Source: Tillus elongatus (taxonomy: Eukaryota; Arthropoda; Insecta; Coleoptera; Cleridae). Taken from it: a stretch of DNA of 64,000 nt. This document shows positions 1 through 7,959 of this stretch, piece after piece (positions within the stretch are counted from its first letter, which is position 1; every line of letters starts with the position of its first letter). The stretch is taken from NCBI GenBank assembly GCA_964006375.1, contig OZ023263.1:139212673-139276672 (forward strand), written 5' to 3'. The notes under the pieces were generated by a model. The model was given only the letters and a program-made list of their open reading frames with translations, ran no database searches and was not told the origin of the DNA. The translations under genes and the position numbers were made by a program.

Positions 1-348
1 TTGAAGTTCTGCTGTGCTAATTTCAGCGGGAGTTTCCGGTTCTTGTTCAGGTTCTGCGATAAATACCTCTTCACCTAACGGCTCTTCTTGAAATAAGCGA
101 CGCGGTCTCATTTTTGTCTCATATTTCGCGGATGTTTTTTCTGACTTGTTAAATTCTTCTTCTTTTACTTTGGATGCATTTTTTTCCAGTTTAATATCTG
201 AAAGTATCTTTTTTAATGGTTCTGTAATAGGTTTTAATTCTTCCTCTCTCTGAATGGCAGACTCTACAACATCAGATTTTAGACTTTGCAACTTTCGTTT
301 AAGTGCTTTTCTTGTTTTAATGAGTTGTCTTGCAACTGTTTGATCCAT
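1..348 (-). CDS. Partial coiled-coil protein of the Polinton (C-terminus off the window edge)
   Basis: An open minus-strand frame starts at ATG 346-348 and runs 116 codons without a stop to base 1. It begins MDQTVARQLIKTRKALKRKL and is rich in Lys, Glu and Gln, with a heptad-like, probably coiled-coil N-terminal half and an acidic stretch (QEEPLGEEVF, PEQEPETPAE) near the window edge. It lies 46 bases beyond the ATPase stop on the same strand, as in a co-oriented gene pair. Insect Polintons commonly carry a charged coiled-coil protein of unknown role next to the ATPase; that link is from family knowledge and position. Function unknown. Confidence 0.7.
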   Translation of the reverse strand, partial: MDQTVARQLIKTRKALKRKLQSLKSDVVESAIQREEELKPITEPLKKILSDIKLEKNASKVKEEEFNKSEKTSAKYETKMRPRRLFQEEPLGEEVFIAEPEQEPETPAEISTAELQ

Positions 349-394
349 GTTTGCGTTGTCAATAGTTAATTAATACTTAAACTTTTTTTCATCC

Positions 395-1084
395 TTACGG
401 ATAAATATAGGCATCAAATCCTTTTCTATATCTGCCAGCCTGGAATGGAAATTCTTTATTTATAACCAAAAATCCGAATTTACCGTTCCAACAATAACAA
501 CATATATCTTTAAATTTCTGAAATGTCATATCAACATTAACGTGATCATCATAAATATGTTTCAGATTAGTATTATCTTGTTTAAATATTACAAGCAAAT
601 TTGCATTATCTCTAATTAATTGTTTTGGAATTGAGGAATAAGTTTGACATAGATAAAAACAATCTGCATTGTTATGGCGGCCGAAGCAAAAATAATCTCT
701 CATAATGATTTGATTGCAGCAAACAATATCATCAAATATTATTATTGAATTTGACTTTATCTGGTCAGGGGGCACTATGTCATCGCCGTTTTCATATTCA
801 AAATATCCTATATCTGTAATAGGTTGCAAAAGGTGTTTGAGATATTTATATTTTGATTGGTTAAGTGACTTGGAATAGATGTAAATGTTTTCAAAACGTA
901 ATCCATTCGGATGTTCTAAGAGCGTAACCATTACATTTGTTTTTCCACAACCGGATGCTCCAACCAACAGACCTCTTTTACATTCACTACCCAATAAAGT
1001 ACCGTGTCGGCTGAACTTTTCTGCTAAAGAAATGTCATCGTGATCCTGAATCGGCAACTTTAATGCTTGTTGCGTCACCCTCAT
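395..1084 (-). CDS. FtsK/HerA-type genome-packaging ATPase
   Basis: 229 aa, ATG at 1082-1084, TAA at 395-397. Near residue 40 there is a Walker A motif (GASGCGKT), and near residue 116 a Walker B strand (IIIFDDIV) of hydrophobic residues ending in two Asp. This is the A32-like packaging ATPase of Polintons, adintoviruses and related double-jelly-roll viruses, expected to drive DNA into the preformed capsid. The length of about 230 aa fits the family. It is transcribed divergently from the capsid block, with a 140-bp gap to the pX-like gene, and is followed by the coiled-coil gene. The frame is intact. Confidence 0.9.
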   Translation of the reverse strand: MRVTQQALKLPIQDHDDISLAEKFSRHGTLLGSECKRGLLVGASGCGKTNVMVTLLEHPNGLRFENIYIYSKSLNQSKYKYLKHLLQPITDIGYFEYENGDDIVPPDQIKSNSIIIFDDIVCCNQIIMRDYFCFGRHNNADCFYLCQTYSSIPKQLIRDNANLLVIFKQDNTNLKHIYDDHVNVDMTFQKFKDICCYCWNGKFGFLVINKEFPFQAGRYRKGFDAYIYP

Positions 1085-1224
1085 TTTATTTATGACAAAT
1101 GGTTTGAATTAAGTAAATTAAATGTATTTATATGATGACAAAAAACAAACTTCAAGAGTATATATAGCCCAATAGTTTCATAAATCAATCATACTTGTAT
1201 TATTTTTCAACCTAATCACACAAT
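1085..1224. promoter_or_regulatory. Divergent intergenic region between ATPase and capsid block
   Basis: 140 bp separate two divergent start codons, so both transcripts must be initiated here or nearby. A TATA-like run (gtatatatag, about 1158-1167) lies about 60 bases before the plus-strand ATG. No experimentally grounded motif can be named; the promoter assignment is by position only. Confidence 0.35.
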
Positions 1225-1599
1225 ATGAAGTTAAAACGTTTGTTGGCACTGGCACTTCGTAGAAAAGGTAAATTATTAAAAAAAGGAAGGGGTTTATCTT
1301 TTTCCAAAATGGCTTTCGGCATTAAAGGAAAACATAAAAAATCGAAACGTAGTAAGAAAAGTAGAATAATACGTGCTCCCAAAATTGGTGGCTTTTTACC
1401 TTTCTTGCTACCTGCTTTGGGAGCGTTAGGTGCATTAGCCGGAGGCGGCGCCAGTATAGCGAAAACCGTAGTTGATGCCAAGAATGCTGCAAAGGTATTA
1501 CAAGAAGCAAAACGTCATAATATGGAGCTTGAAAAAGTCGCCAGATCATCTAAAGGTTCTGGGTTATTTTTAAAACCGTACCAAAAAAACTTCCGATAA
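1225..1599 (+). CDS. pX-like basic/membrane-active virion protein (PX)
   Basis: 124 aa, ATG 1225. The N-terminal third is strongly basic (KKSKRSKKSR), followed by a hydrophobic, Gly/Ala-rich segment (LLPALGALGALAGGGAS) at about residues 62-78 and an amphipathic tail ending in KPYQKNFR. The layout matches the adenovirus pX/pVI-like proteins of adintoviruses and Polintons, thought to condense DNA or disturb membranes. It immediately precedes the protease. Its last codons overlap the protease frame, and the run CAA AAA AAC near the end forms a phased -1 slippery site (see 1584-1590). It could be made alone (stop 1597-1599) or as an N-terminal extension of the protease. Confidence 0.75.
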   Translation: MKLKRLLALALRRKGKLLKKGRGLSFSKMAFGIKGKHKKSKRSKKSRIIRAPKIGGFLPFLLPALGALGALAGGGASIAKTVVDAKNAAKVLQEAKRHNMELEKVARSSKGSGLFLKPYQKNFR

Positions 1600-1967
1600 A
1601 ACTACCATCGCGACCTTTGACGAATATTGATTTATTAAAGTTTGCAAATTTGTTAAAGATAAAAAAATTTCGGGGCGTATACATGAGAGACAATCTACCA
1701 ATCAAAATTAAAAACAACGAGTCTGGCATTATTAATCTTGACAGTAAACAGGGTAGCGGAACTCATTGGACCGCATATGTAAAGAAAAAAGCACATATAA
1801 ATTATTTCGATAGTTATGGAAACTTACGACCCCCCAGCGATGTAGTTAATTATTTTTTTAGCGGTGATTATAATAACACAATCACTTATAATTATCAAAG
1901 GGAGCAAAGTCCCCATTCTTTTAGGTGTGGTCACCTGTGTTTGAAATTTCTATATAACACACAGTAA
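1554..1967 (+). CDS. Adenain-like cysteine protease (maturation protease), no AUG at the domain start
   Basis: The frame is open from 1554 (in-frame stop 1551-1553) to TAA 1965-1967. It shows the adenovirus-type protease signature in order: His in GTHWTAYV, Asp in YFDSYG, Gln in NYQREQ and Cys in FRCGHLCLKFL, with RDNLP upstream. Such proteases cleave capsid and core precursors during virion maturation and belong to the Ulp1/C48-C5 fold. The first in-frame ATG (1683-1685) falls inside the conserved N-terminal part, so an ordinary AUG start would truncate the domain. Expression by -1 frameshifting from the pX gene is the best explanation; a single-base deletion in an ancestral fusion, a non-AUG start or splicing are alternatives. 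Confidence 0.8.
   Translation, partial: RFWVIFKTVPKKLPIKLPSRPLTNIDLLKFANLLKIKKFRGVYMRDNLPIKIKNNESGIINLDSKQGSGTHWTAYVKKKAHINYFDSYGNLRPPSDVVNYFFSGDYNNTITYNYQREQSPHSFRCGHLCLKFLYNTQ
1584..1590 (+). promoter_or_regulatory. Candidate -1 ribosomal frameshift site A AAA AAC
   Basis: The heptamer is phased exactly as X XXY YYZ in the pX frame (codons CAA 1582-1584, AAA, AAC 1588-1590). Slipping back one base enters the protease frame, which is open from 1554. The zero-frame stop TAA follows 6 bases after the heptamer. I see no strong downstream stem, so use in the cell is inference. Confidence 0.55.
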
Positions 1968-1994
1968 TCTCTGCTGTATTGCCAGTTGTGTAAC

Positions 1995-2672
1995 ATGTCT
2001 TACGCTTTTACATTTTCGGGAAAGGAATCTGTGCTTAGCGCAGATTTTAATCCTCCAATATTTCTAGATGACAATTCACAATATGTGATTGGTCTAACAA
2101 ATTTCGAGACTTTCAATGTTATCCCTAATATTGATGAAACCAACAATAAATTTTTCTATGGCACTGAACATGTTACAATTCCAACAGGTTCTTATGAAAT
2201 TTCAGATATACATCAATATTTACAGAAAAACATGAAAAAAGAAACTTTAGAACTCGAAGCGAATAATAATACATTAAAAACTATTTTAAAATGTAGTAAA
2301 GATATTGATTTTTCAAAAGCCAATTCCATCGGTAAACTTTTAGGATTTAGTAATAAGCTTTTAAAGGCGAATTTAGTTCATGAATCAGAAAATCCAGTTG
2401 AAATTATTAAAGTAAATGCTTTATGTATTGACTGCAACATATCTTCTGGTTCCTATAATAATGGTAAGCCGGTTCATACAATACATCAGTTTTTTCCCAC
2501 TGTGCCTCCTGGATATAAAATAGTGGAAACGCCTCAAAACATCATTTACTTTCCAGTTACCGTTAAGACCATTACTAATATAACCATTAAGGTGCTTGAT
2601 CAAGACGGAAATTTAGTAAATTTTAGGGGTGAAACGGTTACAGTAAAGGTGCATTTAAAAAAAGATATATAA
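1995..2672 (+). CDS. Penton-like minor capsid protein (single jelly roll)
   Basis: 225 aa from ATG 1995 (MSYAFTFSG); an upstream TTG in frame at 1986 is an unlikely start. The protein opens with a short strand, then a stretch on positions such as YVIGLTNFETFNVIPNI and GSYEISDIHQYLQKN, and ends in repeated beta-strand-like stretches (TVKTITNITIKVLDQ). This matches the penton/minor capsid proteins of insect Polintons, which form vertex capsomers beside the hexon. It lies between the protease and hexon genes, the usual order. The frame is intact. Confidence 0.82.
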   Translation: MSYAFTFSGKESVLSADFNPPIFLDDNSQYVIGLTNFETFNVIPNIDETNNKFFYGTEHVTIPTGSYEISDIHQYLQKNMKKETLELEANNNTLKTILKCSKDIDFSKANSIGKLLGFSNKLLKANLVHESENPVEIIKVNALCIDCNISSGSYNNGKPVHTIHQFFPTVPPGYKIVETPQNIIYFPVTVKTITNITIKVLDQDGNLVNFRGETVTVKVHLKKDI

Positions 2673-2828
2673 ATGGTTGTGAGATATAATGCTTTATATC
2701 TACCCTCTTGGTTGCCAGAGTATAAAAACAGAAACCTTCAGAAAAAATTCAGTATTCTAAAAAGGCCTAAGCTATTAACACCTTCCAACCGACAATTCTT
2801 ACAATCACTTGGTTTTCAAGTAAAATGA
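2673..2828 (+). CDS. Small 51-aa basic ORF between penton and hexon
   Basis: ATG 2673-2675 overlaps the final base-pairs region of the penton stop and the frame ends TGA 2826-2828, overlapping the hexon ATG (2825-2827) as ATGA. The protein starts MVVRYNALYLPSWLPEYKNR, is basic and has no predicted membrane span. The tight packing with both neighbours argues that it is a real gene rather than spacer. I do not recognise a named family; a small structural or assembly protein is a guess from position. Confidence 0.55.
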   Translation: MVVRYNALYLPSWLPEYKNRNLQKKFSILKRPKLLTPSNRQFLQSLGFQVK

Positions 2829-4069
2829 ATATTCTTGACGTTGCACAAAAAGTAGTTGTAGATGATTCTGTTGTAGATTACCAGTACCATACCTACCAGG
2901 CATGTACATCTTCACAATTTGATCATAACGATGAACAGCGGATCACTGTTCAAGAACTTGATGCATATACACTTCCTTCTGACAGCTTTTTGTACATTGA
3001 AGGTAAATTAACCAAAACAGATGGTACAGTGTCAAACAATTTGTTTTTTATTAACAACGCAATAGCTTTTCTTTTTAGAGAAATTCGTTATGAACTGAAC
3101 GGTGTAGTAGTAGATTCCACACGCAATGTAGGACTTGCTTCAACAATGAAAAATTATTTTTCATTAAATTCTAACGAAAGCATAAAACTTCAAAACGCGG
3201 GTTGGTTTCCTAAAAGTGAAAAACGCACAGATGATCGTATCAAAGTCGATGCGAATGGAAATTTTAATGTTTGTATTCCATGTTCCCACTTATTGGGATT
3301 TTTCGAAGATTATCGCAAAATTATAATGAATATGAAACAAGAATTAATCCTTATTAGAAGTAGTGATGATAAAGATGCTGTAATCTACATTGATGATCCT
3401 GCAGCTCCCACCCCTACAGTAGATGAGCCAAAAGTTACAATTGAGAAGGTGCCCTGGAAAGTTCCCCATGTCACCGTTTCTCTCGCACAGCAGTTACAGC
3501 TTTCCAGACAAATTCAAAAGGGGGTGGAAATTCCATTACCCTTTCGAAGCTGGGAGTTAATAGAATACCCAGCTCTTCCAGAAACATCTAGATATACTTG
3601 GCCAGTTAAGACCACTACAAAACTCGAATCACCACGCCATATTCTTACAGGATTTCAAACTGATAGAAAAGGAAAGATTTTAAAAGATATGAGTAAATTT
3701 GATAATTGTAACCTAAGAAATTTTAGAGCTTTTCTAAACACTGAAAGGTATCCTTACCAGGACCTCAACTTAAATATTCTGGAAAATAAATTTGCCTCGC
3801 TTTACGAAATGTTTTCAAAATTTCAACAATCTTATTATCAAAAAGAAAATCAACCCCTTTTTACACCAACTGAATTTGCAAAATTAGCGCCTTTAGTTCA
3901 TATTGACTGCTCCCGACAAAAGGATAGCATTCAATCAGGGTCGGTTGTAGTGAGACTTGAATTCGAAACAAATGCAAACATACCACATAACACATCCGCA
4001 TACTGTTTAATTTTGCATGATAAACTATTGACTTACAATCCCCTGACGAAAATCGTAAGACAAATTTAA
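2825..4069 (+). CDS. Hexon-like major capsid protein (double jelly roll)
   Basis: 414 aa from ATG 2825. Recognisable Polinton major-capsid features include the N-terminal MNILDVAQKVVVDDSVVDYQ, a charged strand pair around residue 60 (FLYIEGKLTK), FLFREIRYELNGVVVD near residue 85, and a C-terminal strand region (VVVRLEFETNANIPHNTSAY) followed by a short tail. In Polintons and adintoviruses this protein forms the pseudo-hexameric capsid facets. The frame is intact and the gene starts inside the stop of the preceding small ORF. Assignment rests on position and on the typical pattern of this family in insects. Confidence 0.87.
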   Translation: MNILDVAQKVVVDDSVVDYQYHTYQACTSSQFDHNDEQRITVQELDAYTLPSDSFLYIEGKLTKTDGTVSNNLFFINNAIAFLFREIRYELNGVVVDSTRNVGLASTMKNYFSLNSNESIKLQNAGWFPKSEKRTDDRIKVDANGNFNVCIPCSHLLGFFEDYRKIIMNMKQELILIRSSDDKDAVIYIDDPAAPTPTVDEPKVTIEKVPWKVPHVTVSLAQQLQLSRQIQKGVEIPLPFRSWELIEYPALPETSRYTWPVKTTTKLESPRHILTGFQTDRKGKILKDMSKFDNCNLRNFRAFLNTERYPYQDLNLNILENKFASLYEMFSKFQQSYYQKENQPLFTPTEFAKLAPLVHIDCSRQKDSIQSGSVVVRLEFETNANIPHNTSAYCLILHDKLLTYNPLTKIVRQI

Positions 4070-4087
4070 TTATACTATTTAAGCTAG

Positions 4088-4243
4088 ATGCACTCCTTTG
4101 CCTATTTCAATTTGATGGTGACGTTGAGGTATAAACAACAACTCAGTGCTCATTTAAAAAAACTAAAAGAACTCAAAAAAGTGATTTTCTTTTACGACAT
4201 GAAGAAAAAAATGTATAAACGCTTTTCAAATCTATCATTGTAA
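4088..4243 (+). CDS. Small 51-aa Lys-rich ORF downstream of hexon
   Basis: ATG 4088 to TAA 4241-4243, 51 codons, placed 18 bases after the hexon stop and 3 bases before the next ATG (4247). The middle is a Lys/Leu-rich likely helix (HLKKLKELKKVIFF) and the C-terminus is basic. It fills the only gap between hexon and the next gene. I recognise no family. Its length equals that of the small ORF before hexon, although the sequences are not obviously alike. Confidence 0.5.
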   Translation: MHSFAYFNLMVTLRYKQQLSAHLKKLKELKKVIFFYDMKKKMYKRFSNLSL

Positions 4244-4246
4244 ACT

Positions 4247-4693
4247 ATGGTACTCGTAATTGACATTCAAGGTTTCAAACTGGAAAATAATAAATTTCTT
4301 CCAAAAGAACTTGCATCGTTTGATGGTTCCAAGATCTGTCATTATGTTTTTAAAGCACCATTTAGTCTGGATTATTTACCTCAAAATTTACAAGTGCAGA
4401 CGAAATGGTTAATAAACCATCATCATTGTATTGATTGGAAATCAGGTTTTACACCAGTACACAATTTTGCTGAAATAATCAAACATCTTACAAGCGACAC
4501 CAACGTCGTTTATGTGAAAGGAAAGGAGAAAGCTGATTATGTAAAAAAATATTCATCAGCACTCGTTTTGGAATTAGATGAACAACCCACACTTCAAGCA
4601 TCTACACCTTCTTGCATTTATCATTTAAATAATCATTGCGTTTGCGCCCTTACTAATGTATACTTTTTATTTAACAATCATGTTATGAATTAA
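4247..4693 (+). CDS. Unknown Polinton accessory protein (DIQGF N-terminus)
   Basis: 148 aa, ATG 4247, TAA 4691-4693. The N-terminal VLVIDIQGFKLENNKFLPKE followed by an LASFDG segment, and a later NVVYVKGKEKADYVKKY, resemble a widespread insect ORF family that begins V-D-x-Q-G-F and is suspected of an RNase H/exonuclease-like fold. That is a weak, pattern-level resemblance and catalytic residues cannot be confirmed. The C-terminus is Cys/His-rich (CIYHLNNHCVCALTNVYF). It is the last gene of the plus-strand capsid block and meets the minus-strand genes convergently. Confidence 0.6.
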   Translation: MVLVIDIQGFKLENNKFLPKELASFDGSKICHYVFKAPFSLDYLPQNLQVQTKWLINHHHCIDWKSGFTPVHNFAEIIKHLTSDTNVVYVKGKEKADYVKKYSSALVLELDEQPTLQASTPSCIYHLNNHCVCALTNVYFLFNNHVMN

Positions 4694-4821
4694 GTTTTGT
4701 ATTGTAAAAAATAAAATGAGTAAAAAATAGAACTAGTTAAAATATATTGTTTTTTTATTTATTTATTTAAAGCGATGTATAGGAATACAATGTCTAATTA
4801 CATTTCTTTTATTCTATAAAT
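4694..4821. terminator. Convergent gene ends with poly(A)-type signals
   Basis: A 128-bp AT-rich gap separates the convergent ends of the plus-strand block and the minus-strand genes. AATAAA-like words occur on the plus strand (aaaataaaatg near 4708) and on the minus strand (reverse complement of tttatt near 4755 and 4806). A role in 3' end formation is likely from position but unproven. Confidence 0.35.
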
Positions 4822-5097
4822 TTAAAATGGAACAAAATGCGTAAGTATGTGTTCAATTTCTCCATTTTGCACATAAGCTTTGTATGATAGAAAAAAAAAC
4901 TCTTTTGTACAGTTACCACTTAAATATATGTTACACAATTCATACAAATATGAACTGGTCCAGTCATCTCCTTCAGACTCAAATTTTTCATCACCAGCTA
5001 TGTTTCTTATTTTGCAGACAATTATTCTAAACTTCTCTTCTAGCTCATCACTATCTATTTTTTCACACTGACATTTACTGTTCACATTCCCCATCAT
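4822..5097 (-). CDS. Small unknown minus-strand ORF
   Basis: 91 aa from ATG 5095-5097 (MMGNVNSKCQCEK). The open frame continues upstream only to 5154, just before the neighbouring stop at 5151-5153, so the start could also be reached by a frameshift or re-initiation from the upstream gene. The protein is acidic in the N-terminal half and has a Tyr/Leu-rich C-terminal half (SSYLYELCNIYLSG). No family recognised. It may be one cistron with 5151-5591 broken by a frameshift. Confidence 0.4.
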   Translation of the reverse strand: MMGNVNSKCQCEKIDSDELEEKFRIIVCKIRNIAGDEKFESEGDDWTSSYLYELCNIYLSGNCTKEFFFLSYKAYVQNGEIEHILTHFVPF

Positions 5098-5150
5098 ATT
5101 AAATTGTTTATACTGCACTGACGTTGACTGTGGCTTCTTAACTACTGACA

Positions 5151-5591
5151 CTACTCACTGTTTCCAACATTCACAGCTGGACTCATTCTTAAACAACTAC
5201 ACACAAAGGTCACTTCGGCCGGCTGCCTACACTGTTCTGCAGATCTATATTTTATTCGCCTGTTACAATGTGTGCAATGCGATATATACCTACTATGCAC
5301 ATGATATTTTACGACGACACTTTTGTCACGCAAAGTAAACATTGCATACCTAGCTCCTACCAGGCAATCTCCACAAACTATGGAACCCATACAAGGATCC
5401 CCAATAAAATAAAATTTTTGACATTTTTCTTCACACACATCGACAGCCCTAAGGTGTGCCTCCATTAATGCCACAGCTTGAATATGGCAGTTTTGCAAAA
5501 CACTCCCTTCATAATTTAACACATAGCGCTGGCGAATATTTGAAGTATCACGTAAACTGTCCCAGTTAATCAAAAAATTGTGATCAGACAT
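5151..5591 (-). CDS. Cys-rich putative zinc-binding protein
   Basis: 146 aa, ATG 5589-5591, TAG 5151-5153. Cysteines occur as CEEKC, C-x5-C-x2-C (CMGSIVCGDC), CTHC and CSC, consistent with zinc binding, in the order CEEKCQKFYF, GDPCMGSIVCGDC and SHCTHCNRRI. No enzyme motif is visible. It is the outermost gene before the subterminal repeats, where Polintons often carry variable accessory genes. The downstream ORF on the same strand overlaps its stop by one to a few bases. Confidence 0.5.
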   Translation of the reverse strand: MSDHNFLINWDSLRDTSNIRQRYVLNYEGSVLQNCHIQAVALMEAHLRAVDVCEEKCQKFYFIGDPCMGSIVCGDCLVGARYAMFTLRDKSVVVKYHVHSRYISHCTHCNRRIKYRSAEQCRQPAEVTFVCSCLRMSPAVNVGNSE

Positions 5592-5729
5592 TGTATTCCT
5601 ACTACTTTACACTAAATTATAAATAAACTCGAACTCGTATATAGAGGATTCTAATAATATTAATTCCCTGAGATATCTCCTGTACATATATAATACAAAT
5701 TTCAAGGATAAATTTGTAAACTTGAATGT

Positions 5730-5975
5730 GTCTGTGACCATGAAAATGTGGTTGGCCTTGACCTTAAAAAATACACCTGGCCGTGACCGTGGGGAAACAC
5801 ATCTGGCCTTGAGCTTAAAAAAATACCTCTAGCCGTGACCGTGGGAAAATACATCTTGCCTTGACCTTAAAAAAAAATACCTCTGGCCGTTGCCGTGGGA
5901 AAATACATCTGGCCTTGACCTTAAAAATACACCTGGCCGTGAGAAAATATATCGCTGGCCTTGACCTTGAAAATA
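5730..5975. repeat. Subterminal minisatellite (about 45-50 bp unit)
   Basis: About five imperfect units alternate 'ctggccttgacctta' and 'ctggccgtgaccgtggg' separated by A-rich spacers with 'aatac'. Position between the last Polinton gene and the unrelated repeat at 6028 suggests it belongs to the Polinton terminal region; the matching left end is outside the window. Confidence 0.75.
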
Positions 5976-6027
5976 TCTCCACCACCGCCTCAAGGTCGTT
6001 CCAGAACAGACATTATCTCTCTACTGC

Positions 6028-7010
<983 letters not shown>

Positions 7011-7413
7011 TTTTAAATAATTTAACGTATTTATTATAATAATCATTCTTAGTCACTCTGAGACATTTCTGGTAGCAAAAAGATAATTAGAAACAGATAT
7101 TATTGTACCTATTTAACAAAATAAATGTGAGTGTGCGCTCTTTTCATGTTTGTGTGTGTATTTTGTGTAGGTAAGTATGCATAGGTGCGTGCGGGCGTGT
7201 GGATATGCATGCATATTGGTGTATGCAATTTATTAAGAAGGGAGCCAAACTAATAAGAAACCTAACTAGATTGAAGTAGGGCGATTAAAAAGATTGCTAT
7301 AATATTAGTCTAGCAAATCCCTTTAATAAATGATGAGCTTGAAAAATCTCAAAGATAGGCAATTAGACTTTTAAATAAACTTGATTATTTTAAATGAGAG
7401 CGATTTTTTGGTG
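7011..7413. other. No gene recognised
   Basis: AT-rich DNA with a short GT-rich stretch (7130-7210). No coding frame or repeat identity found. Confidence 0.5.
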
Positions 7414-7509
7414 AATAGTTTAATTTGCCTCTGTTGTAAGGTAGGTCCTTACTTACCTTACAACAGAGGCAAATTAAACTATTACGCTATTTATCCTTAT
7501 AAATAGCGT
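7414..7509. repeat. Two adjacent perfect hairpins
   Basis: Arms of 30 bp (7414-7443 and 7454-7483) pair perfectly around a 10-base loop. Immediately after, 10-bp arms (7484-7493 and 7500-7509) pair around a 6-base loop. No coding frame; possibly a tiny fold-back element. Confidence 0.85.
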
Positions 7510-7955
7510 AAAAAACTTGACATGAAAAATTTCAAATTTATAGTCTAGTTGCTTTTTACTAAACTGATGCATTTCAAAATAGCGGCTATTTTGTGTATTA
7601 TGTAGAACCATCTGGTTAAGACAATGACGCTAAAAAGCCTTTTGAACTAATCATTTCATTCTCATTTACTGCAGTCTTCGTAATTATAGAATAAAGTAAA
7701 TAAAAAAAACTAGCCATTCCGGCAAATTTCAAGATGCTTTTTGTTTTTTTTTTCCAAACCCTAAAACATATTTGCTTTTAATTAAGAAAATCTGTCTTTA
7801 CAATATGTTAACAATTGCAACTTAAAAACAATTAGCATAACCCCTCTTTTGTTTTTCTTTTCTGAACCTACTTATTTAAGAATGGTACTTGTGTTTCTTC
7901 CACAATTTTTTTTCATACTGTTGCGTTTCAAATCATCACTGTCTACAGGGGAAGT
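7510..7955. other. No gene recognised
   Basis: AT-rich sequence without supported features. Confidence 0.5.
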
Positions 7956-7959
7956 CGCC

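Larger units (their letters stand above)
1..6000. mobile_element. Maverick/Polinton (adintovirus-like) element, right part
   Basis: A contiguous block of genes typical of the Polinton/adintovirus morphogenesis module: packaging ATPase, pX-like protein, adenovirus-type protease, penton-like and hexon-like capsid proteins, plus small accessory ORFs. The left end lies outside the window, so protein-primed DNA polymerase B, integrase and the left terminal repeat are not visible. The right limit is uncertain: the last coding sequence ends at 5591 and a minisatellite runs to about 5975, just before an unrelated dispersed repeat that begins near 6028. No frame-disrupting stop was seen in the ATPase, penton or hexon frames, which suggests a recent insertion. 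Confidence 0.88.

Noticed and set aside
1212..1549. Minus-strand frames opposite the pX-like gene
   Set aside because: Shadow frames of the plus-strand coding sequence.
7130..7210. CRISPR or regulatory GT-rich array
   Set aside because: Only irregular GT words, no direct repeats with spacers; no CRISPR expected in a eukaryote.
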